This document shows positions 1-7,791 of a stretch of DNA of 41,939 bases, piece by piece. The stretch covers positions 1-41,939 of the IMG/VR virus record IMGVR_UViG_3300033388_001990; one strand, written 5' to 3'. The notes below the pieces were generated by a model that had not been told where the DNA came from, did no database searches, and was given only the letters and a program-made list of their open reading frames with translations. This stretch comes from a virus. Each line of letters starts with the position of its first letter. Within the stretch, counting starts at the first letter, position 1. A program made the translations under genes and the position numbers.

Positions 1-114
1 GGAGATGCTTATACTGACCAATACCTAGGAAATGATGGTAATACTTTTCTTGGTGTGAACGCAGCAGGATTAGGGAATTTGGAGCATGGTTCAGGAAATG
101 AAGGCTGGAACAAC
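1..114. repeat. Terminal overlap, left copy
   Basis: Identical to 41826-41939. The other two fibre modules are clearly diverged at DNA level, so this is a circular or terminally redundant genome end and not an internal gene repeat. Confidence 0.95.
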
Positions 115-1848
115 ACATTTATTGGGCAGTATTCTGGGTATAATAACACTACAGGATATGGTAACTCAGCTATAGGAGTAAGTTCTCTTAATGCAAACAA
201 AGCAGGAACTCTTAACTCAGCTATAGGTTATTTTGCTGGTAGATATATCGCCAATGGTTCTACTCCAAATGAAACAACAGGCAGTTCTGTGTACATAGGT
301 GCTTATGCTAAAGCTTCAGCAGATGGAGTAACTAACGAAAATGTCTTTGGATATAGTGCTATAGGTGTAGGTTCTAACTCAGTAGTATTGGGAAATGATA
401 ATGTAACTAAAACTGTATTAAAAGGTGATGTAAATATTTTAAGTGGCGACGTTTATACAGACCAATATTTAGGTCAAGATACAAATACTTTTTTAGGGAT
501 AGATGCTGCAGGTGCAGGGAACTTAGAACATAATTCAGCCTCTCAGGGTTGGTTAAATACATTTCTTGGATATTATGCTGGGTATGCTAATACAACTGGA
601 TATTCTAATGTAGCTATAGGTCACAATGCACTTAAAGATATTGAGGATGGGGCTCAAAATATGGCTGTTGGTAGTAATTCTTTAGGCTCTAATGTTTCAT
701 CATCTAATAATACAGCTATTGGCTGGGCATCTCTTTTTAGTATTACAGCAGGTGGCAATACAGCTATTGGTCATAACGCAGGTAGATATATAGCAAATGG
801 TTCAGACCCTAACATAGCAACAAGTAATTCTGTATATATTGGAAGAACTACAAAAGCCTCAGCGAGTGGAGTAGTTAATGAGATTGTTATTGGATACAGT
901 GCTATTGGTAGTGGTGGTCATACAATTACATTAGGAACATCAAATGATGTATATCTTACTGGCGATGTTCACACAGATTATTATTTATCAAGTGACACCA
1001 ACACATTACTTGGTGTAAATGCCGCAGGAGCAGGTAATTTAGAACACGGTGAAGATGAAGAAGGTTGGCAAAATACTTTTATTGGTAATAATGCTGGATA
1101 TAATAACACCACAGGTCACTGGAACGTCTTCATTGGTCACGATACAGGAGAATCAATTACAACAGGTAGAGCTAATGTAGGTATAGGTGTTCGGGCTCTT
1201 CAAGATAATACTGAGGGTGGTGATAATGCTGCTATGGGATATTATGCTCTTGGCAATAATATTGATGGTATTGAGAATATGGCTATCGGTAGTCGTGCAC
1301 TTCGTTCATTAACAGGTGGTGATAAGAATACAGCTATAGGTAAAGATGCTGGTTATGCTGCAACTGGTAATAACAATGTATATATAGGGAATAAGGCGGG
1401 GCGAGATAATACTGGTACTGGTAATATCTTAATTGGATACAATGCTGGATACAACGAAGCAGGGTCTAATATGTTGTATATAGAAAATACTAACTCTGCT
1501 ACGCCTTTGATATATGGTGAATTTGATAATGATTTAGTAAGGGTGAATGGAACATTCCAAGCTAGTGGATATAAATACAATATAGTAGCTAAAACAGCAG
1601 CTTATACAGCAACCGCAGCAGATGATGTTATCACTTGTGGGGCTGGGAATGAAACATTTACAATAGATTTACCAGTAGTGTCAGCAGGTAAAATATATAC
1701 AATTAAAAACGTCGGAACAGGAGTTATTACAGTTGATGCTAATACAACAGGTAGCACAACTATTGATGGTAGTAATACACAATTATTAAATAGTCAATAC
1801 GACAGCATAAAGATTATCTCTGATGCTAGCGTATATTGGATATTATGA
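1..1848 (+). CDS. Tail fibre, C-terminal part (gene begins at 40626)
   Basis: This is the 3' portion of a gene split by the arbitrary ends of the window. Position 1 is in frame with the reading frame that starts at 40626, and the 114-bp end overlap joins them into one protein of about 1015 residues. Three tandem modules of about 150-170 residues begin at nucleotides 1, 445 and 961, each opening with a GD(A/V)(Y/H)TD motif followed by NTFLG and GNLEH. Within them are many short NTAIG / AGY / NVYIG repeats, resembling the beta-roll repeats of trimeric adhesin heads and phage fibres. The last 100 residues (IYTIKNVGTG, TTIDG, YWIL) form a typical fibre tip. Inferred role: receptor binding. The next gene overlaps its stop as ATGA. 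Confidence 0.85.
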   Translation, partial: GDAYTDQYLGNDGNTFLGVNAAGLGNLEHGSGNEGWNNTFIGQYSGYNNTTGYGNSAIGVSSLNANKAGTLNSAIGYFAGRYIANGSTPNETTGSSVYIGAYAKASADGVTNENVFGYSAIGVGSNSVVLGNDNVTKTVLKGDVNILSGDVYTDQYLGQDTNTFLGIDAAGAGNLEHNSASQGWLNTFLGYYAGYANTTGYSNVAIGHNALKDIEDGAQNMAVGSNSLGSNVSSSNNTAIGWASLFSITAGGNTAIGHNAGRYIANGSDPNIATSNSVYIGRTTKASASGVVNEIVIGYSAIGSGGHTITLGTSNDVYLTGDVHTDYYLSSDTNTLLGVNAAGAGNLEHGEDEEGWQNTFIGNNAGYNNTTGHWNVFIGHDTGESITTGRANVGIGVRALQDNTEGGDNAAMGYYALGNNIDGIENMAIGSRALRSLTGGDKNTAIGKDAGYAATGNNNVYIGNKAGRDNTGTGNILIGYNAGYNEAGSNMLYIENTNSATPLIYGEFDNDLVRVNGTFQASGYKYNIVAKTAAYTATAADDVITCGAGNETFTIDLPVVSAGKIYTIKNVGTGVITVDANTTGSTTIDGSNTQLLNSQYDSIKIISDASVYWIL

Positions 1849-2411
1849 GTTATTGGAAAAATATGGTGGCTAGATATTCCTCTACGGAGTCAAATGTTGA
1901 CGACGTAAGAATGGATAGAGTCACTAACACATTACAAACAATAGAATATGAACATCACGAAATACATAGCGGGAGTTCTTATGTTTTTACTGTGGCTGGA
2001 GATATCGCAAATAATGATTATGCTCATCTTTTAGTTGTCACGCCGAATACACCCAAATGGGGACACATAATATTTGAAGCAGAAGTTGAAACCGAAATGA
2101 AATTAAATGTTTGCGAGGGTGTATCGATATCAGATAGCGGAACAAGCCTTTCTTCATATAATAGAAATAGAAATAGTACGAATGAACCCGCTATTCTTGT
2201 TTATACTAATCCTACAATAACAGATAGTGGAACATGTATAGTAACAGCTCAAGTTGGTTCAGGTAAAAAAATAGGAGGTTCAGCAAGAAGTACAGGAGAA
2301 TTAATATTAAAAGAAAATACTATTTATGACTTTAAGGTGAGAAATGAATCTGGTGGTGCTGGATTCGCCTCTCAACAGTTTAATTGGTATGAACATACAA
2401 ATAAACATTAA
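1845..2411 (+). CDS. Putative virion structural protein (188 aa)
   Basis: The ATG at 1845 overlaps the fibre stop (ATGA). A TTG at 1836 is in frame, but the coupled ATG is the better start. The N-terminal segment contains TNTLQTIEYEHHEIHSGSSY, a stretch I recall from small structural proteins of many uncultured phages, and the C-terminus ends in a related WYEHTN sequence. The rest is predicted beta-rich, with no signal peptide or membrane segment. Its place between fibre and scaffold/coat genes suggests a head decoration, head fibre or tail accessory protein. The exact role is not known and the family is recalled from memory. Confidence 0.7.
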   Translation: MSYWKNMVARYSSTESNVDDVRMDRVTNTLQTIEYEHHEIHSGSSYVFTVAGDIANNDYAHLLVVTPNTPKWGHIIFEAEVETEMKLNVCEGVSISDSGTSLSSYNRNRNSTNEPAILVYTNPTITDSGTCIVTAQVGSGKKIGGSARSTGELILKENTIYDFKVRNESGGAGFASQQFNWYEHTNKH

Positions 2412-2422
2412 TAAATAAAATT

Positions 2423-2710
2423 ATGACAAAAACATACGAAGTAATATACGAAGTAAAGGAAAAACCAGAAATAAAGGTCGTTGACACAGATGTAAAAGAG
2501 CAAATAATAGGTTATCAAAACTATAAAGGTAAGATAATTTATGAAATAGCAAGTTTGCAAACAGAAAAAGCACAAAATATTGCAATAAATATTAAGATTG
2601 ATGAAGAAGTTTCTGAAAAAGAAGCAGAGTTAGCAGAACTCGAAATTTTACAACCAGAAATCGACGCTTTGAAATCTGTTGAAGATGAAGAGGAAGAAAT
2701 AATTAAATAA
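2423..2710 (+). CDS. Small acidic protein of unknown function (95 aa)
   Basis: I do not recognise this protein. It is charged, with a lysine/glutamate-rich N-terminal third (YEVIYEVKEKPEIKVVD), a likely helical middle (QTEKAQNIAINIKIDEEV) and a very acidic C-terminal tail (EDEEEEIIK). There is no membrane segment or cysteine. It starts 12 bases after the preceding stop, in an A-rich context without a Shine-Dalgarno sequence, like most structural genes here. Position between the fibre and scaffold genes suggests a virion-assembly or chaperone-like accessory role, but that is only context. Confidence 0.65.
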   Translation: MTKTYEVIYEVKEKPEIKVVDTDVKEQIIGYQNYKGKIIYEIASLQTEKAQNIAINIKIDEEVSEKEAELAELEILQPEIDALKSVEDEEEEIIK

Positions 2711-2714
2711 ATAT

Positions 2715-2861
2715 ATGACACCAGAACAAGCATTAAACAATTTAAACGCAGCAGTTGCAGCAATGCAATTAAATAGAGAACAACATACAACGCTAGTTCA
2801 ATCAGTAGAGGTTTTAAGACAGGCTATAATACCAAAGCCAAAAGAAGAAGTAAAAAAATAA
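2715..2861 (+). CDS. Small helical protein (48 aa)
   Basis: This short ORF runs from the ATG at 2715 to the TAA at 2859-2861, four bases after the preceding gene. It encodes an alanine/glutamine-rich, probably single-helix protein starting MTPEQALNNLNAAVAAM and ending in a basic-acidic tail (PKPKEEVKK). Similar small helical ORFs next to capsid genes occur in many phages, sometimes as fibre or scaffold accessories. I recognise no family. Its stop codon lies at the edge of the first AAAGAGTCGTT hairpin element (2859-2890). Confidence 0.6.
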   Translation: MTPEQALNNLNAAVAAMQLNREQHTTLVQSVEVLRQAIIPKPKEEVKK

Positions 2862-2890
2862 AGAGTCGTTAGGTAAAAATCCTAGTAAAA
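2859..2890 (+). promoter_or_regulatory. Intergenic hairpin element 1 (AAAGAGTCGTT type)
   Basis: The sequence AAAGAGTCGTT is followed by a short hairpin (TAGG at 2870-2873 pairing with CCTA at 2881-2884) and then GTAAAAAA. The same leading 11-mer and trailing GTAAAAAA flank a different hairpin at 3229-3262, so the layout is conserved while the stem sequence changes. It could be an RNA processing or stability element between structural genes. The stem is short, so a terminator is unlikely. Confidence 0.45.
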
Positions 2891-2915
2891 AACAAAGTTA
2901 ATAATACATACTAAT

Positions 2916-3230
2916 ATGGCATACCCAACAGAAGGCACAACAGAATATACATCAATCAATTCAACAGCGATGACATTATCAGGCACAACGTCTGAACAAA
3001 TTTTCGCTGCTAATGCTGAAAGAACAAATATGAGGATTACTAATAATGGTCCGTATTTAATATTTCTAGGATTAGGCTTAGCAGCATCTAAAACTAAAGG
3101 AATTAAATTAGTAAGAGATGCAACATGGGAGATGGATACCACAAATATTTTTAGAGGAATCGTGAATGGAATATCTAACACAGTTAGTGCAGCACAAGAC
3201 GTAACTGTCCAAGATGGTTACATTATTTAA
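2916..3230 (+). CDS. Small putative capsid-associated protein (104 aa)
   Basis: This is a beta-rich small protein (MTLSGTTSEQIFAANAERTN, then RITNNGPYLIFLGLGL) that resembles small head proteins found between portal and scaffold genes in podoviruses. It has no cysteines, signal peptide or clear membrane helix. It lies between two copies of the AAAGAGTCGTT hairpin element and upstream of scaffold and coat. I infer a head decoration or stabilisation role; homology cannot be confirmed here. Confidence 0.65.
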   Translation: MAYPTEGTTEYTSINSTAMTLSGTTSEQIFAANAERTNMRITNNGPYLIFLGLGLAASKTKGIKLVRDATWEMDTTNIFRGIVNGISNTVSAAQDVTVQDGYII

Positions 3231-3262
3231 AGAGTCGTTGAGAACAAAACTCTCGTAAAAAA
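3229..3262 (+). promoter_or_regulatory. Intergenic hairpin element 2 (AAAGAGTCGTT type)
   Basis: This is the second copy of the element. AAAGAGTCGTT is followed by a stem with GAGA (3240-3243) pairing with TCTC (3251-3254), then CGTAAAAAAA. It ends six bases before the first possible start of the scaffold gene. Compared with copy 1, the stem bases differ but pairing is kept, which argues for RNA structure rather than a DNA motif. Confidence 0.45.
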
Positions 3263-3267
3263 AAGCA

Positions 3268-3870
3268 ATGAAACAGACACTAAAGTCTTTAAAAAGAACA
3301 ATTATGGAAGAAGAAAACCAAATGGAGAACGAAACTCCTGAAAATGAACAGGTGGAAACAACACCAGAAGTTAAACAGGAAGAAAAACCTGAAGAAAACA
3401 AAGACTTGCAGTCTGCGTTAGCTCAAAAGGAACATTATAAGACTAAGTTTGAAAAATCTGAAGCTGATAATAAAACCTTAAGAGAAGAGAAATCTAAAGT
3501 TAACAACAAGGAGGTTGCAGAACAAATAACGCAAGACCCACTAGAAATCGTCAAACTAACTAAAGCCTTAGGCTCTTTTAGTGAAGACGAAGTAGAGTTT
3601 ATTTTAAAAAACGCTGATGGTAAAACACCAGAAGATATTGTAAAAGCTACTAAAGACGAATGGGTACAAACCGCAATCACAGCAAAGAGAGAAAAGGTCG
3701 CAAACGAAAACAATATTCCAGCACCTTCATCTCCGTCAACTACGGAAGACGACAGCTTTAATGAAGAATTATCTGTAGCAGGTAAGACTAAACAAGGAGA
3801 TGTTCAGAAACTAGTAGAACAACGTGTAGCCGAACTAGAGTCGGCAGATAGAAAGACGGCAGGAATATAA
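3268..3870 (+). CDS. Scaffolding protein
   Basis: This is a highly charged, coiled-coil-rich protein of 200 residues directly upstream of the coat gene, the classic scaffold position. The first third is Glu/Lys/Gln-rich (EEENQMENETPENEQ), followed by a predicted coiled coil (ALAQKEHYKTKFEKSEADNK), a folded middle (DPLEIVKLTKALGSFSEDEV) and a C-terminal helix (DVQKLVEQRVAELESADRK). Phage scaffolds typically look like this and direct procapsid assembly before leaving the head. An in-frame ATG at 3304 (MEEENQ) is a plausible alternative start. The call rests on composition and position, not on a conserved motif. Confidence 0.8.
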   Translation: MKQTLKSLKRTIMEEENQMENETPENEQVETTPEVKQEEKPEENKDLQSALAQKEHYKTKFEKSEADNKTLREEKSKVNNKEVAEQITQDPLEIVKLTKALGSFSEDEVEFILKNADGKTPEDIVKATKDEWVQTAITAKREKVANENNIPAPSSPSTTEDDSFNEELSVAGKTKQGDVQKLVEQRVAELESADRKTAGI

Positions 3871-3876
3871 TAACTT

Positions 3877-4788
3877 ATGGCAGGAGGAACTAATTATAGG
3901 GTTTTTTCACCTGAGATTTGGAGTGACTCGTTAAGAGTTTACTTTCACGAAAAAGTCTACGCAGCTAAATTTTTCATGGACATGTCCTACGAATTAGCAG
4001 CACAGGGCGGAGAAACCATCACAATTCCTAATTTAACAAAAGGGGAAACACCTTCCAGTTTAACAACAACAACTGGTGACATTACTGACCCAACATTTAC
4101 AGAAACAAGAGTACAATTAACAGTGGATTCTTGGATTAAATCTTCAAGAAAATTCTCAGACTTCGAATTGGGAAGAATGAAGAACAATTATAATCTACAG
4201 AACAGATATCTTAAAGAAGATATCGCACCACAGTTAGCTATTGCTTTCGACAAAGTATTGATTGGCAAAGACGGTGTAGCAGGAAACCTTAACTTGCATA
4301 CAGGAACTTCATTGGTATCTGTTAACAACACTTCTATTACAGAGTGTTTAAGAATAGCAGAATCATTTAGTTTACCTATGGAAGATATGGCTTTCTTTGT
4401 TCATCCGAATGTTTACTGGAGACAGTTATTCAGACGAACACAGTTGATTGACGCTTCCCAAGCGGGAATAAAATCAATTGCAACAGAAGAGGGTACATTA
4501 AGACCATTAGGGTCTTTATACGGAAAACCAGTGTTTGTAACAACGTTAGTTGGTACACCATTAGGTCTAGCCGAAGAAGGTTACCCAGTAACTTGTCGTA
4601 GAAACTTGTTTATCCATCCTAGGTCTCTAATATACGCTTATGGCGATACTGGAGCAGGAAGAGGTACACCAAGACTACAGACTATGCCAGTAGCAAACGC
4701 TTTAGCTAAGAGAATCATCGGTGATTTGGCTTACGGAGCAGTATGTGCTGGTCCAGACGAGGGAGTGAAATTAATCACAGTAGCATAA
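3877..4788 (+). CDS. Major capsid protein (P22 coat-like)
   Basis: This 303-residue protein follows the scaffold by six bases. The segment VDSWIKSSRKFSDFELGRMK and the following helix (IAPQLAIAFDKVLIGKDG) resemble the spine helix and A-domain of P22 gp5-type coat proteins with the HK97 fold. GETITIPNLTKGETP and PRSLIYAYGDTG fit the E-loop and beta segments. Family length (about 300 residues without an extra domain) is normal. It assembles the icosahedral head with the scaffold. Downstream lies a strong RNA structure (4794-4852) and then the glycan island rather than the usual connector genes. Confidence 0.85.
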   Translation: MAGGTNYRVFSPEIWSDSLRVYFHEKVYAAKFFMDMSYELAAQGGETITIPNLTKGETPSSLTTTTGDITDPTFTETRVQLTVDSWIKSSRKFSDFELGRMKNNYNLQNRYLKEDIAPQLAIAFDKVLIGKDGVAGNLNLHTGTSLVSVNNTSITECLRIAESFSLPMEDMAFFVHPNVYWRQLFRRTQLIDASQAGIKSIATEEGTLRPLGSLYGKPVFVTTLVGTPLGLAEEGYPVTCRRNLFIHPRSLIYAYGDTGAGRGTPRLQTMPVANALAKRIIGDLAYGAVCAGPDEGVKLITVA

Positions 4789-4793
4789 CATTA

Positions 4794-4852
4794 ATGTCGT
4801 TTATCGGGTGCAAACCTTTCGGACTGCACCTGATGACGAAAGGAAACGACGT
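4794..4852 (+). promoter_or_regulatory. Pseudoknot-capable RNA structure at the head of the glycan island
   Basis: An outer stem ATGTCGTTT (4794-4802) pairs with AAACGACGT (4844-4852). It encloses a perfect 10-bp hairpin: ATCGGGTGCA (4803-4812) with TGCACCTGAT (4825-4834). The 12-nt loop contains CCTTTCG (4815-4821), perfectly complementary to CGAAAGG (4837-4843) in the 3' arm. If the lower four pairs of the hairpin open, a normal H-type pseudoknot (6-bp and 7-bp stems) can form. The 3' arm holds AAAGG, the only SD-like sequence before the ATG at 4853, so pairing would block ribosome access. It is likely a translational control element. Confidence 0.7.
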
Positions 4853-5761
4853 ATGAAAATAACAATTTTAGGGAAATTCAATGTTGTGAGAACAACAGAT
4901 TCGAAAGTAATAGCTGATTTATTAGAAAAACTAGGGCACACAGTCAATCAATATGATGCCTGTTATACGAAACCTGACTTTCTTATAAAGAAGGCTAATG
5001 AATCAGATTTATTTATATTCCATGATTGTGGAATAGATATGAGTTCGAAGACAGATGAAAGAACATTCTCAGAAGGAGTGATGGGAACAATAGGATTATT
5101 AGAAGAAATCAAATGTAAGAAGGTAATGATAGAGATGAACAAGATTGTTGGCATGAGAGAAGCCTTTGCTAATAAAATAATCCCAGTTACAGATTTAGTT
5201 TTCTTAAATGATGATACATTTATAAGAAGACACAAATTTGATAACGTGTATCCGTTACATTACGGAGCAACAAAAATAAAAGAAGGGAAAGAGAGTGAAA
5301 AGTTTAAATGCGAGATAGCTGTTATTGGAGACATATATGACAGCATGGTTGATACCATTAAGACATTGAAGAAGCAATATGGTAGCCACTTGCAAGTATT
5401 TGACAAATTGACAAACGAGGAAATGGCAGACCTAACAAAGTCAGCTAACATCATAGTTCATTTAAAAGGAATAATGGATAATTTCTATTGGACAGAAGAA
5501 ATATACAAGGCTTTAGCTTGTGGAGGTTTCTTAATCTTTCCAAGATTATACGGACTTAAAGAAGAAGGTTTAGAAGATGGAACACATTTTGCAGGATTTA
5601 CAAGTTATGAGAACATTGTAGCTTGTATAGAGTTCTTCTTAAGCCCAGAGAACGGAGAGATTAAAACTAAAGTTGCAAAAAATGGTAAAGATTTTGTAAT
5701 GAAAAGTTGTTTATTTGAAAATAAAATAAAAGATATGATAAATATATGCAACCAAAAATAA
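4853..5761 (+). CDS. Glycosyltransferase (CgeB/GT-B type)
   Basis: This is a 302-residue GT-B-like glycosyltransferase. The C-terminal half has the nucleotide-sugar-binding signature region (YWTEEIYKALACGGFLIFPR) followed by a Gly-rich segment and a final helix (LFENKIKDMINICNQK), as in CgeB/group 1 glycosyltransferases. The N-terminal Rossmann half begins MKITILGKFNVVRTTDSK. The reading frame extends up to a GTG at 4808, but that codon lies inside the RNA stem. The ATG at 4853, directly after the structure and an AAAGG, is the credible start. It is first in an eight-gene overlapping run. Acceptor and donor are unknown. Confidence 0.75.
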   Translation: MKITILGKFNVVRTTDSKVIADLLEKLGHTVNQYDACYTKPDFLIKKANESDLFIFHDCGIDMSSKTDERTFSEGVMGTIGLLEEIKCKKVMIEMNKIVGMREAFANKIIPVTDLVFLNDDTFIRRHKFDNVYPLHYGATKIKEGKESEKFKCEIAVIGDIYDSMVDTIKTLKKQYGSHLQVFDKLTNEEMADLTKSANIIVHLKGIMDNFYWTEEIYKALACGGFLIFPRLYGLKEEGLEDGTHFAGFTSYENIVACIEFFLSPENGEIKTKVAKNGKDFVMKSCLFENKIKDMINICNQK

Positions 5762-6564
5762 GAATTAGTTTATCGGTAATCAATTTTAAAGAACGAGCCT
5801 TAAAAACTTGGGGATTAAAAGAATGGGAAGGCATTGAGGACCCAACAGAACACGTATTATTTTTTGGAATGTATACAATGCACGATTATAATGCTTGGTG
5901 GTATTCAGACATTAAAGAAAGAAGCATATTTTGGTGCGGTTCTGACATATTAAACACCTTAAAAGATATCGAGTTTAAAAGAAGATTAAAACTTTATCCA
6001 GAGACTAAACATTATTGTGAGACAGAAATAGAAGCAGAAAACCTAAGAAGTATAGGGATTGAACCTATTATTACACAATCATTCTTAGGAGATGTCAATG
6101 GCTTTGATATAACATATAAACAAAGTGATACACCTCATATATGGATGTGTGCTCACCCAGGCAGAGAGAAAGAATATGGACTTGATAAGATTATAGAGAT
6201 AGCTCCGAAGTTCCCAGATTACACTTTTCATGTATATGGGATACTAGAATGGAACGAAGTTGAAAAACCATTGAATGTGATTTGTCATGGAGAAGTAACA
6301 GACGAAGAACTGAACGAAGATATTAAACAATATCAATGTGGCTTTAGAGGAAATGTTCACGAAGGGTTCTCAGAAGTTCCAGTTAAATCAATTCTTAATG
6401 GACAATATACTATAACCAAAATGAAGTTTCCAGAGATGTGGAATTTCCAAGACAGTAAAGAATTAGAAGAACACCTTAAATCTCTTAAAGAGCAGAAAGA
6501 TTATAATAAGAAAGGTCATGATTATTGGAGTAAAAACTTAAATGCATTTCCATGGGTGAACTAA
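5746..6564 (+). CDS. Glycosyltransferase family 1-like
   Basis: This 272-residue protein overlaps the preceding gene by 16 bases. It has a C-terminal group 1 GT-B domain: HIWMCAHPGREKEYGLDKII (substrate-loop helix), FPDYTFHVYG, ICHGEVTDEELNE and EGFSEVPVKSILNGQYTI, where the EGF...P.K element corresponds to the E-x7-E region that binds the nucleotide sugar. The N-terminal half is a less conserved acceptor domain rich in tryptophan. It probably acts with the first gene on a shared glycan. The donor sugar cannot be predicted. Confidence 0.75.
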   Translation: MQPKIRISLSVINFKERALKTWGLKEWEGIEDPTEHVLFFGMYTMHDYNAWWYSDIKERSIFWCGSDILNTLKDIEFKRRLKLYPETKHYCETEIEAENLRSIGIEPIITQSFLGDVNGFDITYKQSDTPHIWMCAHPGREKEYGLDKIIEIAPKFPDYTFHVYGILEWNEVEKPLNVICHGEVTDEELNEDIKQYQCGFRGNVHEGFSEVPVKSILNGQYTITKMKFPEMWNFQDSKELEEHLKSLKEQKDYNKKGHDYWSKNLNAFPWVN

Positions 6565-7079
6565 ATGTAAAAAAGTTGGATTTATTTGACTCATACATCG
6601 AAAACTTTAAAGAAGAGTTTAATAAATATCTCGAAGAAATAGCTGGATTAAGCGGGGTTAAAAGAGAAGATGGTTACACTTGTTATGTGCAAGATAATGT
6701 AAGTATAGCAGAACATATACCAAAAGATAAAATAGTTGTGGACGTTGGATGTAGTTTTGGACTACAACACGTTCTCTATAAAGACCACAAAGGATATATA
6801 GGGATACAAGCATTTAGAAAGGGGCTTAATTGTCACGATACATTTAAACCAACATTCAAAGTATTTACAGATAATGCCAAAATAATAGAAGGAGATTTCA
6901 AAGATGTATGGGAGCAAACAGGAATCACAGATGAAAATAAAGACCAATATTTTGGAATAGCCAATCATAGTTTATGGCACGACCCGAGTGCGAACGAAGA
7001 AGATATAGAATTATTTAAAAAATTATTTCCTAATAATAATTATGCAACAGAAGAATCAAATGCAAAAGTTAAATTCTAA
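6552..7079 (+). CDS. Putative SAM-dependent methyltransferase (small)
   Basis: This 175-residue protein overlaps the upstream stop by 13 bases. It contains a motif I-like sequence (VVDVGCSFGLQHVLYKDHKG) typical of class I Rossmann methyltransferases, followed by YIGIQAF at the acidic-loop position. The usual acidic residue that binds the SAM ribose is not obvious, and the protein is shorter than most enzymes of the class. It may be a diverged methyltransferase or a protein that only keeps the fold. Context is a surface-sugar cluster. Confidence 0.55.
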   Translation: MGELNVKKLDLFDSYIENFKEEFNKYLEEIAGLSGVKREDGYTCYVQDNVSIAEHIPKDKIVVDVGCSFGLQHVLYKDHKGYIGIQAFRKGLNCHDTFKPTFKVFTDNAKIIEGDFKDVWEQTGITDENKDQYFGIANHSLWHDPSANEEDIELFKKLFPNNNYATEESNAKVKF

Positions 7080-7791
7080 TCATCCAACCCTTAAAATGGA
7101 TGAGCATAAATTTGTTATATGGCTTCCGCAAGACAAGAAAAGGGAAGTTAATATGCAAGATTTAATTTGGATTAAACACACTTTAGGAACGTGGGAACCA
7201 GAGACAACTGAATTAGTCAAAAACATTCTTAAAGAGGGGCAAACAGCAATAGATATAGGAACATCAGTAGGATACTTCTCATTGTTGTTCGCAAGGCAAG
7301 TTGGAAGCACTGGAAAAGTTCTATCAGTAGAACAAGGACCAATGCAATTCAATTATATGGATTATAATGTCAAGAATAATGGGTATGAAGACAGGTCAAT
7401 ACGATATAATAACGCAGCTTATAATCAGAATATAGAATACCAATTACCTATTCTAGGTTATCAGAAAATGGATTGGAAAGTCCAAGGTATTAAAGTAGAT
7501 GACCTAGTAAAGAAGCACAACCTAAAGGTTGACTTCATAAAGATGGACATAGACGGAGGAGAGCCAGAAGCCTTAGAAGGATTACAAGAAACCTTTGAGA
7601 ATAATCCTAATCTACAAATGGTCATAGAATATTACCCTAGTTACATAGAAGGAGCTGGAGGCTCAACTCAGAAGTTCTGGGATATATTAGATAAGTATTT
7701 CACTTATGAGAAGTTAGGAGCAGACCACGATGTAGCATCAGAAAAATTAGCACTTCACTATAATTTAATATGCAAAAGAAAACCCATTTAA
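7042..7791 (+). CDS. FkbM-family methyltransferase
   Basis: This is a class I SAM methyltransferase of the FkbM type, 249 residues. Motif I is TAIDIGTSVGYFSLLFAR, motif II follows (GKVLSVEQGP), and VDFIKMDIDGGEPEALEGL is the diagnostic FkbM signature. These enzymes often O-methylate sugars in capsule, LPS or exopolysaccharide clusters. The start is ambiguous: the ATG at 7042 overlaps the previous gene by 38 bases, while the in-frame ATG at 7060 would shorten it by six residues. It sits between a second putative methyltransferase and a glycosyltransferase, all translationally coupled. Confidence 0.85.
   Translation: MQQKNQMQKLNSNHPTLKMDEHKFVIWLPQDKKREVNMQDLIWIKHTLGTWEPETTELVKNILKEGQTAIDIGTSVGYFSLLFARQVGSTGKVLSVEQGPMQFNYMDYNVKNNGYEDRSIRYNNAAYNQNIEYQLPILGYQKMDWKVQGIKVDDLVKKHNLKVDFIKMDIDGGEPEALEGLQETFENNPNLQMVIEYYPSYIEGAGGSTQKFWDILDKYFTYEKLGADHDVASEKLALHYNLICKRKPI

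Noticed and set aside
4808-4852. Upstream GTG start for the first glycosyltransferase
   Set aside because: It lies inside the stable RNA stem, has no SD, and adds 15 residues that do not belong to the fold.
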